Notes: generated by a model not told the origin, from the sequence alone. Positions 7,076 through 15,981 are shown, numbered from the stretch's first letter. The stretch: DNA of 37,174 bases from Bacteroidia bacterium (GCA_030429045.1 JAUIEA010000022.1:1-37174), one strand, 5' to 3'. Numbers and translations: made by a program.

Positions 7076-7465
7076 ATGAGTAAAGTAAATCGATTTGAAG
7101 ACCTTGAGGTTTGGAAAATTGGAAGACTTGTTGCCAGGGAAGCCTGGTTGTTGACACGAGAAGATAAATGGAAGCATCATTTTGATATCATAAATCAGAT
7201 CCTTCGATCCTCAGGCAGTATTCCTGATAATATTGCAGAAGGTTTTGAGCGAGAGGGCAACAAAGAATTCCTTCAATTTCTTTCTATAGCAAAGGGCTCT
7301 TGTGGCGAATACAGATCTCAATTGTACAGAGCGCTGGATCGCGAACTTTTAGACTCAACAGAGTTCTTAAGAAAAAAGGATGAGGCCGAGATGCTGAGTG
7401 GCAAGATCTCCAGATTAATGGCGTCAATTCGACGATCTGACTTTACTGGATCAAAATATAAATGA
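7076..7465 (+). CDS. Four-helix-bundle protein (S23 / 23S rRNA intervening-sequence family)
   Basis: A 129-residue protein with the family pattern from start to end: FEDLEVWKIGRLVARE (7-22), QILRSSGSIPDNIAEGFERE (41-60), KEFLQFLSIAKGSCGEYRSQ (63-82) and a final helix with EAEMLSGKISRLM. The family was first seen as a protein encoded inside intervening sequences of 23S rRNA genes and is common as stand-alone genes in Bacteroidota; its role is unclear. TTG 7067 is in frame, but ATG 7076 is the likelier start. The gene is AT-rich compared with fcl and manC. It lies between two inverted GTTCAAGG hairpin repeats, suggesting insertion as a unit into the gmd-fcl-manC cluster. Confidence 0.92.
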   Translation: MSKVNRFEDLEVWKIGRLVAREAWLLTREDKWKHHFDIINQILRSSGSIPDNIAEGFEREGNKEFLQFLSIAKGSCGEYRSQLYRALDRELLDSTEFLRKKDEAEMLSGKISRLMASIRRSDFTGSKYK

Positions 7466-7526
7466 CAAGTTTCAACTTATGTGTCCATATGATCAAGCAG
7501 AAGTTACATTTGTGACGGAAAACCAC

Positions 7527-7580
7527 GTTGAACCTTAAACAGACGAGCCGTGAGGCTCCGTCCTTGAACATTGAACAGTC
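7527..7580 (-). repeat. GTTCAAGG hairpin repeat, right of the four-helix-bundle gene
   Basis: The inverse of 6965-7017: ACGTTGAACC, a hairpin with GAGCC-GTGA-GGCTC, then CCTTGAACATTGAAC. It ends just before the manC start. Confidence 0.7.
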
Positions 7581-7589
7581 AAACTTAAA

Positions 7590-8660
7590 ATGAAAGATAG
7601 CCTACAGGAAAGCAATAGCACTTACGTCGTCATCATGGCTGGCGGCGCCGGCACCCGTTTCTGGCCTGCCAGCACCGAGGAGCACCCCAAGCAATTCCTG
7701 GATATCCTGGGATTGGGGAAGACCCTGTTGCAGATGACCTATGAGCGGTTCTTGCCGCTGGTGCCGAAAGAGCGGATCTTTATCGTCACCAATCGGAAGT
7801 ATGAGGAATTGGTGGCACACCAACTGCCCGATCTGCCCGTGGACAATATCCTCGGTGAACCCAGCCGGAACAATACCGCGCCGTGTATCGCCTATGCAAC
7901 CTACAAGATCCTGGACCTGGATGCCAATGCCAATATTGTTGTGGCCTCCAGCGATCATCTGATCCTGAAGGAGAGTGAATTCCTGGAGCGGGTGAGTTCG
8001 GGTTTGGCGTTTACGGCCCGCCAGGATGCCATTTGCAGTTTGGGCATTCAGCCCTCTCGGCCGGATACCGGCTATGGCTATATCCACTATGGCAAGGAGG
8101 AGGCACCTGGCATTTTCAAGGTCATCGAATTCAAGGAAAAACCGGACCAGGAGACAGCCCGGGAATATCTGGATGCGGGAACGTATATCTGGAATTCCGG
8201 AATATTTATTTTCTCCGGAAGAAGCATGGTCAAAGCACTTCGTCAATATGCGCCCTTGATCTGTGATCTGCTGGCTGAAGTTCCCTATAACTCCAGTGAA
8301 GAATATGAGATCCTTGATGAGCGATATCCGTTGACGCCGAATATCTCCATCGATTATGCGGTAATGGAGTCGGCAGAGAATATCTACACCTTACCAGCAG
8401 ATATTGGCTGGAGTGATCTGGGTACCTGGGCTTCCCTGCATGCCGAACTCTGCAAGGATGAACATGGTAATGCCGTTCAAGCCGAGAAGTCCATTATCCA
8501 AGATGCGAAGGGAAACATCATTCGCGTACAAGCCGGAAAAACGGTGGTCGTCCGCGGGATGACAAATATGATCGTCGTCGATGAACCGGAGGCTCTGCTC
8601 ATCTTCCCGATGGATCAGGAACAGGAGATCAAGGGAGTCGTGAAATCATTTGGTAAGTAA
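7590..8660 (+). CDS. manC: Mannose-1-phosphate guanylyltransferase
   Basis: Makes GDP-mannose from mannose 1-phosphate and GTP, the substrate of Gmd. The 356-residue product is the short, single-domain form without a fused phosphomannose isomerase. Motifs are the nucleotide-binding GGAGTRFWPAS (18-28) with the family PKQFL (33-37), the GEPSRNNTAPCIAYA segment (about 89-103), VVASSDHLI, GYGYIHYG, VIEFKEKPDQETAREY and WNSGIFIF, and GWSDLGTWASL near the C-terminus. The ATG at 7590 lies 9 bp after a hairpin repeat, which may carry part of its leader. It is the last gene of the GDP-fucose group and converges on the outer-membrane protein gene downstream. Confidence 0.95.
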   Translation: MKDSLQESNSTYVVIMAGGAGTRFWPASTEEHPKQFLDILGLGKTLLQMTYERFLPLVPKERIFIVTNRKYEELVAHQLPDLPVDNILGEPSRNNTAPCIAYATYKILDLDANANIVVASSDHLILKESEFLERVSSGLAFTARQDAICSLGIQPSRPDTGYGYIHYGKEEAPGIFKVIEFKEKPDQETAREYLDAGTYIWNSGIFIFSGRSMVKALRQYAPLICDLLAEVPYNSSEEYEILDERYPLTPNISIDYAVMESAENIYTLPADIGWSDLGTWASLHAELCKDEHGNAVQAEKSIIQDAKGNIIRVQAGKTVVVRGMTNMIVVDEPEALLIFPMDQEQEIKGVVKSFGK

Positions 8661-8712
8661 ATTATGGTAAAACTGTATATGACACTGCAGGTTACGGGAG
8701 GAGTAGATATAA

Positions 8713-9600
8713 TTAGAAGGTATAGTGAAGGCTTGCATTGAGTGAAATCGTTTGGAGTGAAGAGGGGAGATACGGGTCAGGATCCGAAATAGAGTATACT
8801 CTGTGTCGCCATTTGTATCGATTCTGTTGATCTCGTTCTGTTGTGTTCAGATCGAGGAGAGAAATGAAGCCAGCTACTTCCAGGGTGATCTCCAATTCGG
8901 GGGAAAGGTTGTAGTTCCAGCCAATACCTCCTCTGAGGCATAGAATGGTATTTTGAAATAGATCTCGGCCATCTATTGGCAAGTGGTCTGGTATTTTATC
9001 TACAGGGACGTATTGATCAAATGCAGGTTTAATGTCAATAAGATCAGCTGGCTTCCATTTGAAATCTGTGGAGGCATTGTTTTTATGGTAATTGATTTTG
9101 GCCTTTCTGAACAAAGTTATCTGTGGGCCAACAATTACGAAAAAAGTATTTTTTCGCTTAAGCGCAATGCCAATAGTTTTTTGGTTCCCAACTGAGGCCA
9201 GATCAGTGTCAATCAAATAATGCCTGTAAGTAAGTGGTATGTTGATAAGTGTCAGGTCTATTTGTTTGCGAAGATATATTTCCCCTTCCGTACTGTTGCT
9301 TGAATAGTGTTCTTCAAAATTGTAACGAGCATTGAATATCTGATAATCAAGTTGGATTCGGTTCCAGGGATGAATGGCTATTCCCATGTGTCCACCAAAT
9401 TGAGTTATTACTTCCGGTCCATAATTCATTTCTGGAAAACCATAGTTATTCTGGTTCACGATTGCGCTAAATCCTCCCCCGATTGATATTCCTATGTAGA
9501 CATGTGGTCTTGTAAACTGCGCGATTATTTGAATGCCTGGGTAGCACACTAGCAAGGAGATAAGTACAATTAGATTTTGAAAGTGGGTCGGTCTTTTCAT
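8713..9600 (-). CDS. Outer-membrane beta-barrel protein, PorT-like
   Basis: A 295-residue protein with a probable signal peptide (hydrophobic LIVLISLLVCYPGIQIIAQ, about 9-27). It then shows alternating, aromatic-rich beta strands to the C-terminus, which ends in phenylalanine (SLHYTF) as outer-membrane barrels usually do. Strand-like segments include YIGISIGGGFSAIV, GGHMGIAIHPWNRIQLDYQI, INIPLTYRHYLI and LEITLEVAGFISLL. I recall similar small barrels (OmpA-like or PorT-like) in Bacteroidota, but assign no function. The gene is clearly more AT-rich than its neighbours. It converges with manC, 52 bp apart. No upstream partner is seen. Confidence 0.75.
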   Translation of the reverse strand: MKRPTHFQNLIVLISLLVCYPGIQIIAQFTRPHVYIGISIGGGFSAIVNQNNYGFPEMNYGPEVITQFGGHMGIAIHPWNRIQLDYQIFNARYNFEEHYSSNSTEGEIYLRKQIDLTLINIPLTYRHYLIDTDLASVGNQKTIGIALKRKNTFFVIVGPQITLFRKAKINYHKNNASTDFKWKPADLIDIKPAFDQYVPVDKIPDHLPIDGRDLFQNTILCLRGGIGWNYNLSPELEITLEVAGFISLLDLNTTERDQQNRYKWRHRVYSISDPDPYLPSSLQTISLNASLHYTF

Positions 9601-10132
9601 GGATCGAGGGATTTGTGCTACAATCTTCGGGGAAATGTTTAATAATTGAACAGATGTTGTTATTCTTTTTTTATGGATTTGCCTGATCTTTTTAAACTAC
9701 TTTTTCAAGAATGACACTGACTCTAGTGCATACATTTAATAAAAAAATTAGGAGATCGCAAAGATCATCACAATATGGAGCACTTCGAATGTACAAAGCC
9801 GAATATTTCATCGGCTGACAACCAACGGTAAACCCGCATGGAGATATTCCAAATCCCATAAATCCATTTATACGGTTGAGCTTCAACTCTCAACTCTCCA
9901 CTCTCCACTCTCAACACCCCACTCTCCACAAGGCACTCTCCCCAAGCGGCGGCAGCCGCCAACGGACTCAAGCCAATACCGAACACCGAATACCGATCAC
10001 CAATTCAGTCGTCCCTGAATCTGGTTGCAAGAATATCACGTTAAACGTTGAACCGGTTGGCCGACAGGCCACCCTTGAACCTTGAACGGCCAGGCGTTGT
10101 ATCCCACAGTCAAACCGACAACAGACAACCGA
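9601..10132. repeat. Gene-free spacer with hairpin repeats
   Basis: I find no supportable gene; the short open frames are translated filler. It holds CTCTCCACT-type low-complexity DNA (about 9885-9945), an AGCGGC-type hairpin followed by ACTCAAG (about 9951-9975), and one solo GTTCAAGG hairpin repeat (10037-10087). Confidence 0.6.
10037..10087 (-). repeat. Solo GTTCAAGG hairpin repeat
   Basis: Inverse of 6965-7017: ACGTTAAACGTTGAACC, a hairpin with GGCC-GACA-GGCC, then CCTTGAACCTTGAACGG. Unlike the pair at 6965 and 7527 it has no gene attached. Confidence 0.7.
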
Positions 10133-12151
10133 TCACACTCCGTCCAACAACGCATCATCCACCAGATTCGGGAGCGTCACCTTCAACCGAGGCTCGGCAT
10201 CCATGGCCCGTTGGATGGCCCAGATCGCTTCATCATTCCGGGCCCAGGAGCGCCGGGCAATGCCATTGTTGACATCCCAGTGCAACATCATGGCCAGTCG
10301 CCGATCTGCTGCATCCGTGCCATCCAGGACCATTCCGAATCCACCGTTGATGACCTCACCCCAGCCTACGCCGCCGCCATTATGCAGACTGACCCAGGTC
10401 GCACCCCGGAACGCATCACCGACAAAATTATGGACCGCCATATCTGCTGTAAATCGCGAACCATCATAGATATTCGCCGTCTCCCGATAAGGAGAATCCG
10501 TTCCCGACACATCATGGTGATCCCGTCCCAGAACCACCGGTCCTTTCAATCGACCTTCCCGGATGGCCTTGTTGAAGGCCATGGCGATCCGGATCCGTCC
10601 TTCTGCATCCGCATACAGGATCCGTGACTTGGAACCCACCACCGGAATATTCTCATCCGCCGCACGGATCCAGATCAGATTGTCCTTCAGCTGGCCCTTG
10701 ATGTCCGCGGGCGCATCGGCATGCATCTCCTCCAGGATATCGCCGGCCATCTGGTCCGTGAGATCGAGATCGGCCTTCTCTCCCGAACAACACACCCAGC
10801 GGAACGGTCCAAACCCGTAATCGAAGCACATCGGCCCCATGATGTCTTCTACATACGAGGCATATTTATACAACCCCTTTTCCTTGTCCTTCCAGACATC
10901 GGCATCACTGTCCCCGGCTTCCTTCAGGAAAGCATTTCCATAGTCCCAGAAATACATGCCCCGTTCTGCCATGGCATTCACCGCCCGGACGTGGCGTCGC
11001 AACGTATCGCGAACCGCCGCCATAAACCGCGTCTTGTTCTCGATCAGCAACGCCTTGGCATCTTCAAAGCTGTATCCGGCCGGGCAATAGCCCAGGTCAT
11101 CGATATTGTGCAATGAGGTCTGGTCAGAGCCCAGCTCGATGAAAAATTCTTCTTCCACCAGTTTTTCCCACAGGTCCACGACATTGCCGTGATAGACCAG
11201 CGCAATTGCTTCTTTCTGGTCGCGACAGTGGGTGATCCGGGCCAGCAGGGCATCCATATCGGTATAGACATTCTCCCGGAGGATATACCCGTCGCTGATA
11301 CGTTGCTCGACGGTCAGGCCGTCGACTTCTGCGATCACGCCGACCGCACCTGTGATGATCGCCGCCAGCGCCTGCGCGCCAGACATGCCTCCGAGTCCCG
11401 AGGTCAGGTACACCTTGCCGCGCAGGTCTTCCTTGCCCAGACCGTGCAGGCGACCGGCATTCAGGAGTGTGATCGTCGTACCATGGACGATGCCCTGTGG
11501 ACCGATATACATATAGGAACCGGCGGTCATCTGGCCATATTGGGTGACACCCAGGGCATTGTATTTGTTCCAGTCGTCCTTTTTGGAATAATTCGGGATC
11601 ATCATCCCATTGGTGACCACCACACGCGGGGCCTCGGCATGCGATGGAAACAGTCCCATCGGGTGCCCCGAATACATCACCAGGGTCTGCTCCTCGGTCA
11701 TGGTGGCCAGGTACTGCATGGTCAGCCGGTACTGTGCCCAGTTCTGGAAGACCGCGCCGTTGCCACCATAGGTGATCAGTTCGTGAGGATGCTTGGCCAC
11801 CAGGGGATCCAGGTTGTTCTGGATCATCAACATGATGGCTGCAGCTTGTGCGCACTTTGCAGGATAATCGGTGATCGGCCGGGCGACCATGGTATAGGTC
11901 GGCCGCAGGCGATGCATGTAAATGCGACCGAACCGATTCAGCTCATCGGCAAATTCCGGGGCCAGGATGGCATGTTGCTCTTTGGGGAAATACCGCAGGG
12001 CATTGCGCAGGGCCAGCTTGCGGTCATCCTCGCTCAGGTCCTGGATATTCCGGATCGGCGCATGGCTGACCTGCGGATCATAAACGGGGGGTGGAGGCAA
12101 CTCCGCCGGGATGCCCTGGAGTATATCTTGCTGGAAATCGTGGAGATTCAT
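10133..12151 (-). CDS. hutU: Urocanate hydratase
   Basis: Second step of histidine degradation: urocanate plus water to 4-imidazolone-5-propionate, using tightly bound NAD+ as electrophile, in the cytoplasm. The 672-residue product is the long form of the family. It contains MYIGPQGIVHGTTITLLNAG and GLGGMSGAQALAA (NAD-binding region, about 240-290). The active-site cysteine is in FGPFRWVCCSGE (about 453-464). Then come GRDHHDVSGTDSPYRET and VSLHNGGGVGWGEVINGGFG near the C-terminus. The open frame begins at 12196, but the ATG at 12151 gives the expected N-terminus. No hutH, hutI or hutG is in the window, so it stands alone here. Its upstream side faces the 239-bp tandem repeat array. Confidence 0.97.
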   Translation of the reverse strand: MNLHDFQQDILQGIPAELPPPPVYDPQVSHAPIRNIQDLSEDDRKLALRNALRYFPKEQHAILAPEFADELNRFGRIYMHRLRPTYTMVARPITDYPAKCAQAAAIMLMIQNNLDPLVAKHPHELITYGGNGAVFQNWAQYRLTMQYLATMTEEQTLVMYSGHPMGLFPSHAEAPRVVVTNGMMIPNYSKKDDWNKYNALGVTQYGQMTAGSYMYIGPQGIVHGTTITLLNAGRLHGLGKEDLRGKVYLTSGLGGMSGAQALAAIITGAVGVIAEVDGLTVEQRISDGYILRENVYTDMDALLARITHCRDQKEAIALVYHGNVVDLWEKLVEEEFFIELGSDQTSLHNIDDLGYCPAGYSFEDAKALLIENKTRFMAAVRDTLRRHVRAVNAMAERGMYFWDYGNAFLKEAGDSDADVWKDKEKGLYKYASYVEDIMGPMCFDYGFGPFRWVCCSGEKADLDLTDQMAGDILEEMHADAPADIKGQLKDNLIWIRAADENIPVVGSKSRILYADAEGRIRIAMAFNKAIREGRLKGPVVLGRDHHDVSGTDSPYRETANIYDGSRFTADMAVHNFVGDAFRGATWVSLHNGGGVGWGEVINGGFGMVLDGTDAADRRLAMMLHWDVNNGIARRSWARNDEAIWAIQRAMDAEPRLKVTLPNLVDDALLDGV

Positions 12152-12949
12152 TGTCAGATTGTCTTGGTGGGGCAAAGATAGCCAGCCCTTCGCCATTCAT
12201 CCTTCACCTGTAAGAGGATCATCCGGGGATGAGGTTATCACGCACTCCAAGCATTCCACTCGAAATCACGCAATACCGAAATCACGCCATACCGCCATCT
12301 GGCCCCGCAGGGGTCAAAGGTTTATAGAAAAGCGCATCGGGCATCCTCCACGGCCCCGTAGGGGTCGAACATTCTCTCCTCGACCCCTCGACTCCTTGAC
12401 TTCTCCACTCACGTCACACAAGAATTGCGGCTAAAGCCGGTTTGTTGTCCCATACAACCCTGGGCTGAAGCCCAGGGCTATTGACGACAAGCTTCCAATC
12501 GAAATAACTCAATAACGAAATCACGCCATAACGCCATCTGGCCCCGTAGGGGTCAAAGCTTTATAGAAAAGAGCTTCGGGCATCCTTCGCGGCCCCTTCG
12601 GGGTCGAACATATTTTCCTCGCCCCCACGACTCCTTGACTTCTCCACTCACTTTGCACAAGAGTTGTGGCTAAAGCCGGTTTGTTGTCCCATACATCCCC
12701 GGGCTGAAGCCCAAGGCTATTGACGACAAACATTCTCCTCGAAATAACCCAATACCGAAATCACGCCATACCGCCATCTGGCCCCGCAGGGGTCAAAGGT
12801 TTATAGAAAAGCGCATCGGGCATCCTCCACGGCCCCGTAGGGGTCGAACATTCTCTCCTCGACCCCTCGACTCCTTGACTTCTCCACTCACTTTGCACAA
12901 GAGTTGTGGCTAAAGCTGATCTTTTCCCCAATTAAACCTGAACACAAAG

Positions 12950-13079
12950 AGGCTCCCTTCTCCCCGAGAACTCGGGGGAAAGGAGAAGGGCCGGGCCCAG
13001 ACGATCCCGCTTCAGTGGGATGTCTGGATCCAGACATTCCGCTTTAAGAGCGGAATCGTCCGGGGATGAGGTTATCACG
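12950..13079 (+). repeat. Core palindromic repeat carrying the double hairpin
   Basis: Arm GGCTCCCTTCTCC, inner hairpin, arm GGAGAAGGG, then the double-hairpin element (12997-13064), then GGGGATGAGGTTATCACG. It is the filled counterpart of the repeats at 3780-3830 and 4159-4210. Confidence 0.8.
12997..13064 (+). repeat. Double-hairpin element
   Basis: CCAGACGA, stem ATCCCGC-TTCA-GTGGGAT, centre TGTCTGGATCCAGACA, stem ATTCCGCT-TTAAG-AGCGGAAT, TCGTCCGGG. Both stems differ in sequence from the gmd copy yet pair internally. A half copy (second stem and right end only) lies at about 12197-12235. Confidence 0.85.
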
Positions 13080-13603
13080 CACTCCAAGCGTTCCACTCGA
13101 AATCACGCAATACCGAAATCACGCCATAACCCAGAATGGCCCCGTAGGGGTCAAAGGTTTATAGAGAAGAGCATCGGGCATCCTCCACGGCCCCGTAGGG
13201 GTCGAACGTTCTCTCCTCGACTCCTCGACTCCTTGTCTTCTCCACTCACGTCGCACAAGAATTGCGGCTAAAGCCGGTTTGTTGTCCCATATAACCCTGG
13301 GCTGAAGCCCAGGGCTATTGACGACAAGCTTCCACTCGAAATAACTCAATACCGAAATCACACCATAACGCCATATGGCCCCATAGGGGTCAAAGGTTTA
13401 TAGAAAGGAACAGATGGAATGCCACTCGGCCCCGTAGGGGTCGAACATATTCTCCTCGACCCCTCCCCTCCATAACTCCTCCCCTCCATACCTCCTCCTC
13501 TCAAAACCTCATAACCTCCAAACTCATAACCTCCTCCCTGCGTTAATCTTCTCTTAATCCGCTCTTTCTGGAAAAGAATCTTAGGAGAGTTCCGTTTTCC
13601 CCT

Positions 13604-13611
13604 TAACTTTG
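13604..13611 (+). promoter_or_regulatory. Bacteroidota -7 box (TAACTTTG) for bamD
   Basis: A perfect TAnnTTTG box ending 7 bp before the bamD ATG (13619). This implies a very short or absent leader. I see no good -33 TTTG. Confidence 0.55.
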
Positions 13612-13618
13612 CAGGCTT

Positions 13619-14413
13619 ATGAGATTGAGGATCCTTGGCATCAGCCTTTTAATCATTGTTTTCGCGAGTTGTAAATCAGACTTTGAGCGTATCCGCCTCA
13701 GCGGGGATACCAAGTTGATTTACGATAAAGGCATTGCCCTGTTCGAACAAGGGGAGTACCAGAAGGCACAAACCCTCTTTGAGCTGATTATCAACAACTT
13801 CCGCGGCCAAAAGGAGGCTGAAGACCTTTATTTCAAGTATGCCTACACCCACTATCACCTCAAGAATTATATCCTCGCCTCATACTACTTCAATAACTTT
13901 TCCAGCACTTATTCACTGAGCACCAAAAAGGAGGAGGCCGACTTTATGGCCGCCTTTTCCAACTATCGGCTGTCCCCCCAATTTCGACTGGAACAGTCGT
14001 TTACCCAGAAAGCCATCGACGGTTTGCAGGATTTTGTCAACGCATATCCTAAAAGTGAGCGGGTTCCCGAATGCAACCAGCTGATCGACGGCCTGCGCGC
14101 CAAACTGGAAAAGAAAGCCTTCGCAGAAGCCAAGCTCTACTACGACCTCCGGCAGTACCAGGCCGCACTCCACACCTTTGAGAATCTGCTCAAAGACTTT
14201 CCGGAGACCAGAGATGCCGAACTCGTCCGCTACCTGATGGTCGATGCCGCATTCGCCTGGGCCGAGAATAGTGTGGTGGACAAAAAAGCCGAACGTTACG
14301 AGAAGACCCTGCAGTTTGCCAGGCTCTTCCGTGCAAAATATCCCAACAGCGAGTACAGTGAAGCACTGGCCCGCACCGAATCTGAAACCAGGAAAGCCTT
14401 AAACACAATCTGA
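13619..14413 (+). CDS. bamD: Outer-membrane assembly lipoprotein BamD
   Basis: An essential lipoprotein of the BAM complex that helps BamA insert beta-barrel proteins into the outer membrane. The 264-residue product has a short signal sequence with lipobox VFASC (Cys18), then tetratricopeptide-like helices: YDKGIALFEQGEYQKAQTLF (about 35-54), YFKYAYTHYHLKNYILASYY, and a final pair around AKLYYDLRQYQAALHTFENL. The length is normal for the family. It is first in the row bamD-rpoZ-coaBC, an order I know from other Bacteroidota. A TAACTTTG box immediately upstream suggests it heads the operon. Confidence 0.93.
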   Translation: MRLRILGISLLIIVFASCKSDFERIRLSGDTKLIYDKGIALFEQGEYQKAQTLFELIINNFRGQKEAEDLYFKYAYTHYHLKNYILASYYFNNFSSTYSLSTKKEEADFMAAFSNYRLSPQFRLEQSFTQKAIDGLQDFVNAYPKSERVPECNQLIDGLRAKLEKKAFAEAKLYYDLRQYQAALHTFENLLKDFPETRDAELVRYLMVDAAFAWAENSVVDKKAERYEKTLQFARLFRAKYPNSEYSEALARTESETRKALNTI

Positions 14414-14416
14414 TCC

Positions 14417-14755
14417 ATGTCCGACCTAAAGAGCAAGTTCCAGGGAGTAAACCCCCATCTCAAGGCCCTCGAAATCGAGCGTCTTGTTGAGAAGACCGGC
14501 AATATCTACGAGTCCCTCGCGATCATCAGCAAGCGGTCCCGGCAGGTAGCCGTGGATATGAAGAAGGAACTCAACGACAAGTTGGAAGAGTTCGCGGTTC
14601 ATACAGAGACCATCGAGGAGGTCCAGGAGAATAAAGAGCAGATCGAGATCTCCAAGGTCTACGAGAAACTGCCCAATCCCGCGATTATCAGCATGCAGGA
14701 ATTCATGGACGATGAACTGCACATCCGCTATAAGGAGGAGACACCCGAGGAGTAA
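14417..14755 (+). CDS. rpoZ: RNA polymerase omega subunit (Rpb6-type)
   Basis: Small subunit of RNA polymerase that helps assemble beta-prime. The 112-residue product carries the Bacteroidota omega pattern: TGNIYESLAIISKRSRQVAV (27-46), then KELNDKLEEFA and an acidic C-terminal part with KLPNPAIISMQEFMDDEL. The start is 3 bp after the bamD stop and the stop is about 20 bp before the coaBC ATG, so the three genes are surely cotranscribed. The N-terminal FQGVNPHLKALEI is typical of the Bacteroidota form. Confidence 0.9.
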   Translation: MSDLKSKFQGVNPHLKALEIERLVEKTGNIYESLAIISKRSRQVAVDMKKELNDKLEEFAVHTETIEEVQENKEQIEISKVYEKLPNPAIISMQEFMDDELHIRYKEETPEE

Positions 14756-14775
14756 TCCTCCGGGTGAACACGCCT

Positions 14776-15981
14776 ATGTCTGCCCTTCAGGGAAAACGAA
14801 TTCTTCTCGGCGTGACAGGCAGCATCGCTGCCTATAAGTCTGCCTACCTGACCCGTCTATTGGTCAAGGCTGGTGCAGAGGTTCGTGTCATCATGACCCA
14901 TGCCGCCACACAGTTTGTCAGCCCCCTGACCCTGGGTACCCTTTCTAAAAATCCGGTCTATACCGACATCATGGATGCCGGACAGTGGAACAACCACGTA
15001 GAGATGGGCTTGTGGGCCGACCGGATCGTGGTCGCCCCGGCAACAGCAAACACCCTCGCCCGTATGGCCAGCGGCATTTGCGATGACCTCCTGCTCGCCA
15101 CCATCCTTTCCTCCCGCTGCCCGGTCCTGGTGGCACCTGCCATGGACCTGGACATGTGGGCCCACCCCACCACCCGCCGGAATATGGCCACCCTGCAGGC
15201 GGATGGTGTCCGCACGATTCCTGTCGGCGACGGCGAACTGGCCAGCGGCCTGGTCGGCCCCGGGCGTATGGCTGAACCGGACGAGATTGTCGCATTTCTG
15301 GAACAGGACCTGACCGCCAACCAGGACCTTCTTGGAAAAACAGTCCTGGTGACGGCCGGACCTACCCGCGAGGCATTGGACCCCGTGCGTTATCTGACCA
15401 ACCACTCCAGTGGCAAAATGGGGGTTGCCCTGGCGGAGGAACTCGCCCGAAGAGGCGCCACTGTGCATCTGCTCCTCGGACCAGTTGATCTTCGTCCGGT
15501 CCATCCGAATATCCACATCCTTCCCATTACCACCGCGCGCGATCTCCTGGCCGCATCCGAACGAATATTCCCGGATTGCGATGCAGGAATTCTTGCGGCG
15601 GCAGTAGCCGACTATCGGCCCGCTACCGAAGCCAAAGAGAAGATCAAGAAAACCGGAAACAACGACACCCTCTCCCTGGACCTCGTCCGCAACCCGGATA
15701 TTGCAGCCACCCTGGGCAAGAACAAGAAACCCGGACAGATCCTCATCGGTTTCGCTCTGGAGACCACCAACGAACTGGAATACGCCCGCAAGAAACTGAC
15801 GGCCAAGAACTTTGATTTCATCGTCCTCAACTCACTACGTGATGAAGGTGCCGGTTTTGCCGGTGATACCAACAAGATCAGCCTCGTCTTCCCTACCGGT
15901 GACCCGCAACCCTTCGACCTGAAGTCCAAAACGGCAGTGGCCACGGATATCGTTAATGCCCTAGCAGCTCTGTTCAAGTAG
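14776..15981 (+). CDS. coaBC: Bifunctional phosphopantothenoylcysteine decarboxylase / phosphopantothenate-cysteine ligase
   Basis: Two steps of coenzyme A synthesis: joining phosphopantothenate to cysteine (CoaB) and decarboxylating the product (CoaC, FMN-dependent). The 401-residue product starts with the CoaC domain: GVTGSIAAYKSAYLT (about 12-26), NHVEMGLWAD, ANTLARMASGICDDLL and APAMDLDMWAHP. The CoaB domain has VTAGPTREALDPVRYLTNHS followed by SGKMG, AAAVADYRP and the lysine-rich KEKIKK. In the CoaC part the familiar E. coli PAMN reads PAMD, and the region around the catalytic cysteine reads GELASGLVGPGRM, with Ser where E. coli has Cys. I recall this as usual in Bacteroidota. GTG 14764 is an alternative start; ATG 14776 is preferred. 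The DUF4835 gene that often follows coaBC lies elsewhere (35711-36616). Confidence 0.95.
   Translation: MSALQGKRILLGVTGSIAAYKSAYLTRLLVKAGAEVRVIMTHAATQFVSPLTLGTLSKNPVYTDIMDAGQWNNHVEMGLWADRIVVAPATANTLARMASGICDDLLLATILSSRCPVLVAPAMDLDMWAHPTTRRNMATLQADGVRTIPVGDGELASGLVGPGRMAEPDEIVAFLEQDLTANQDLLGKTVLVTAGPTREALDPVRYLTNHSSGKMGVALAEELARRGATVHLLLGPVDLRPVHPNIHILPITTARDLLAASERIFPDCDAGILAAAVADYRPATEAKEKIKKTGNNDTLSLDLVRNPDIAATLGKNKKPGQILIGFALETTNELEYARKKLTAKNFDFIVLNSLRDEGAGFAGDTNKISLVFPTGDPQPFDLKSKTAVATDIVNALAALFK

Larger units (their letters stand above)
12224..13455. repeat. Array of five ~239-bp tandem repeats with interrupting element
   Basis: Units begin at about 12277, 12515, 12755, 13114 and 13353. 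Each contains paired GGCCCCGTAGGGGTC blocks, GCGGCTAAAGCCGG and CCTGGGCTGAAGCCCAGGGC hairpins, and CGAAATAACNCAATA. Unit 3 is cut short at about 12918 and followed by a palindromic block (12950-13079). Units 1 and 4 are both preceded by GATGAGGTTATCACGCACTC (from about 12230 and 13066), so the array also has a higher-order repeat. The minus-strand open frames here are translations of repeats and I do not call them genes. This region covers most of the gap between hutU and bamD. Confidence 0.88.

Noticed and set aside
11189-12181. A 330-residue plus-strand open frame
   Set aside because: Antisense shadow of hutU.
12380-12410. tRNA T-arm-like GGGGTCGAAC sequence
   Set aside because: It is one half of a GGGGTCGA/TCGACCCC hairpin in the tandem unit; no acceptor stem, D-arm or anticodon arm surrounds it. 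I found no tRNA or rRNA gene in the window.
12224-13455. CRISPR-like array
   Set aside because: Repeats are about 239 bp, without short repeats and unique spacers, and no cas gene is nearby.
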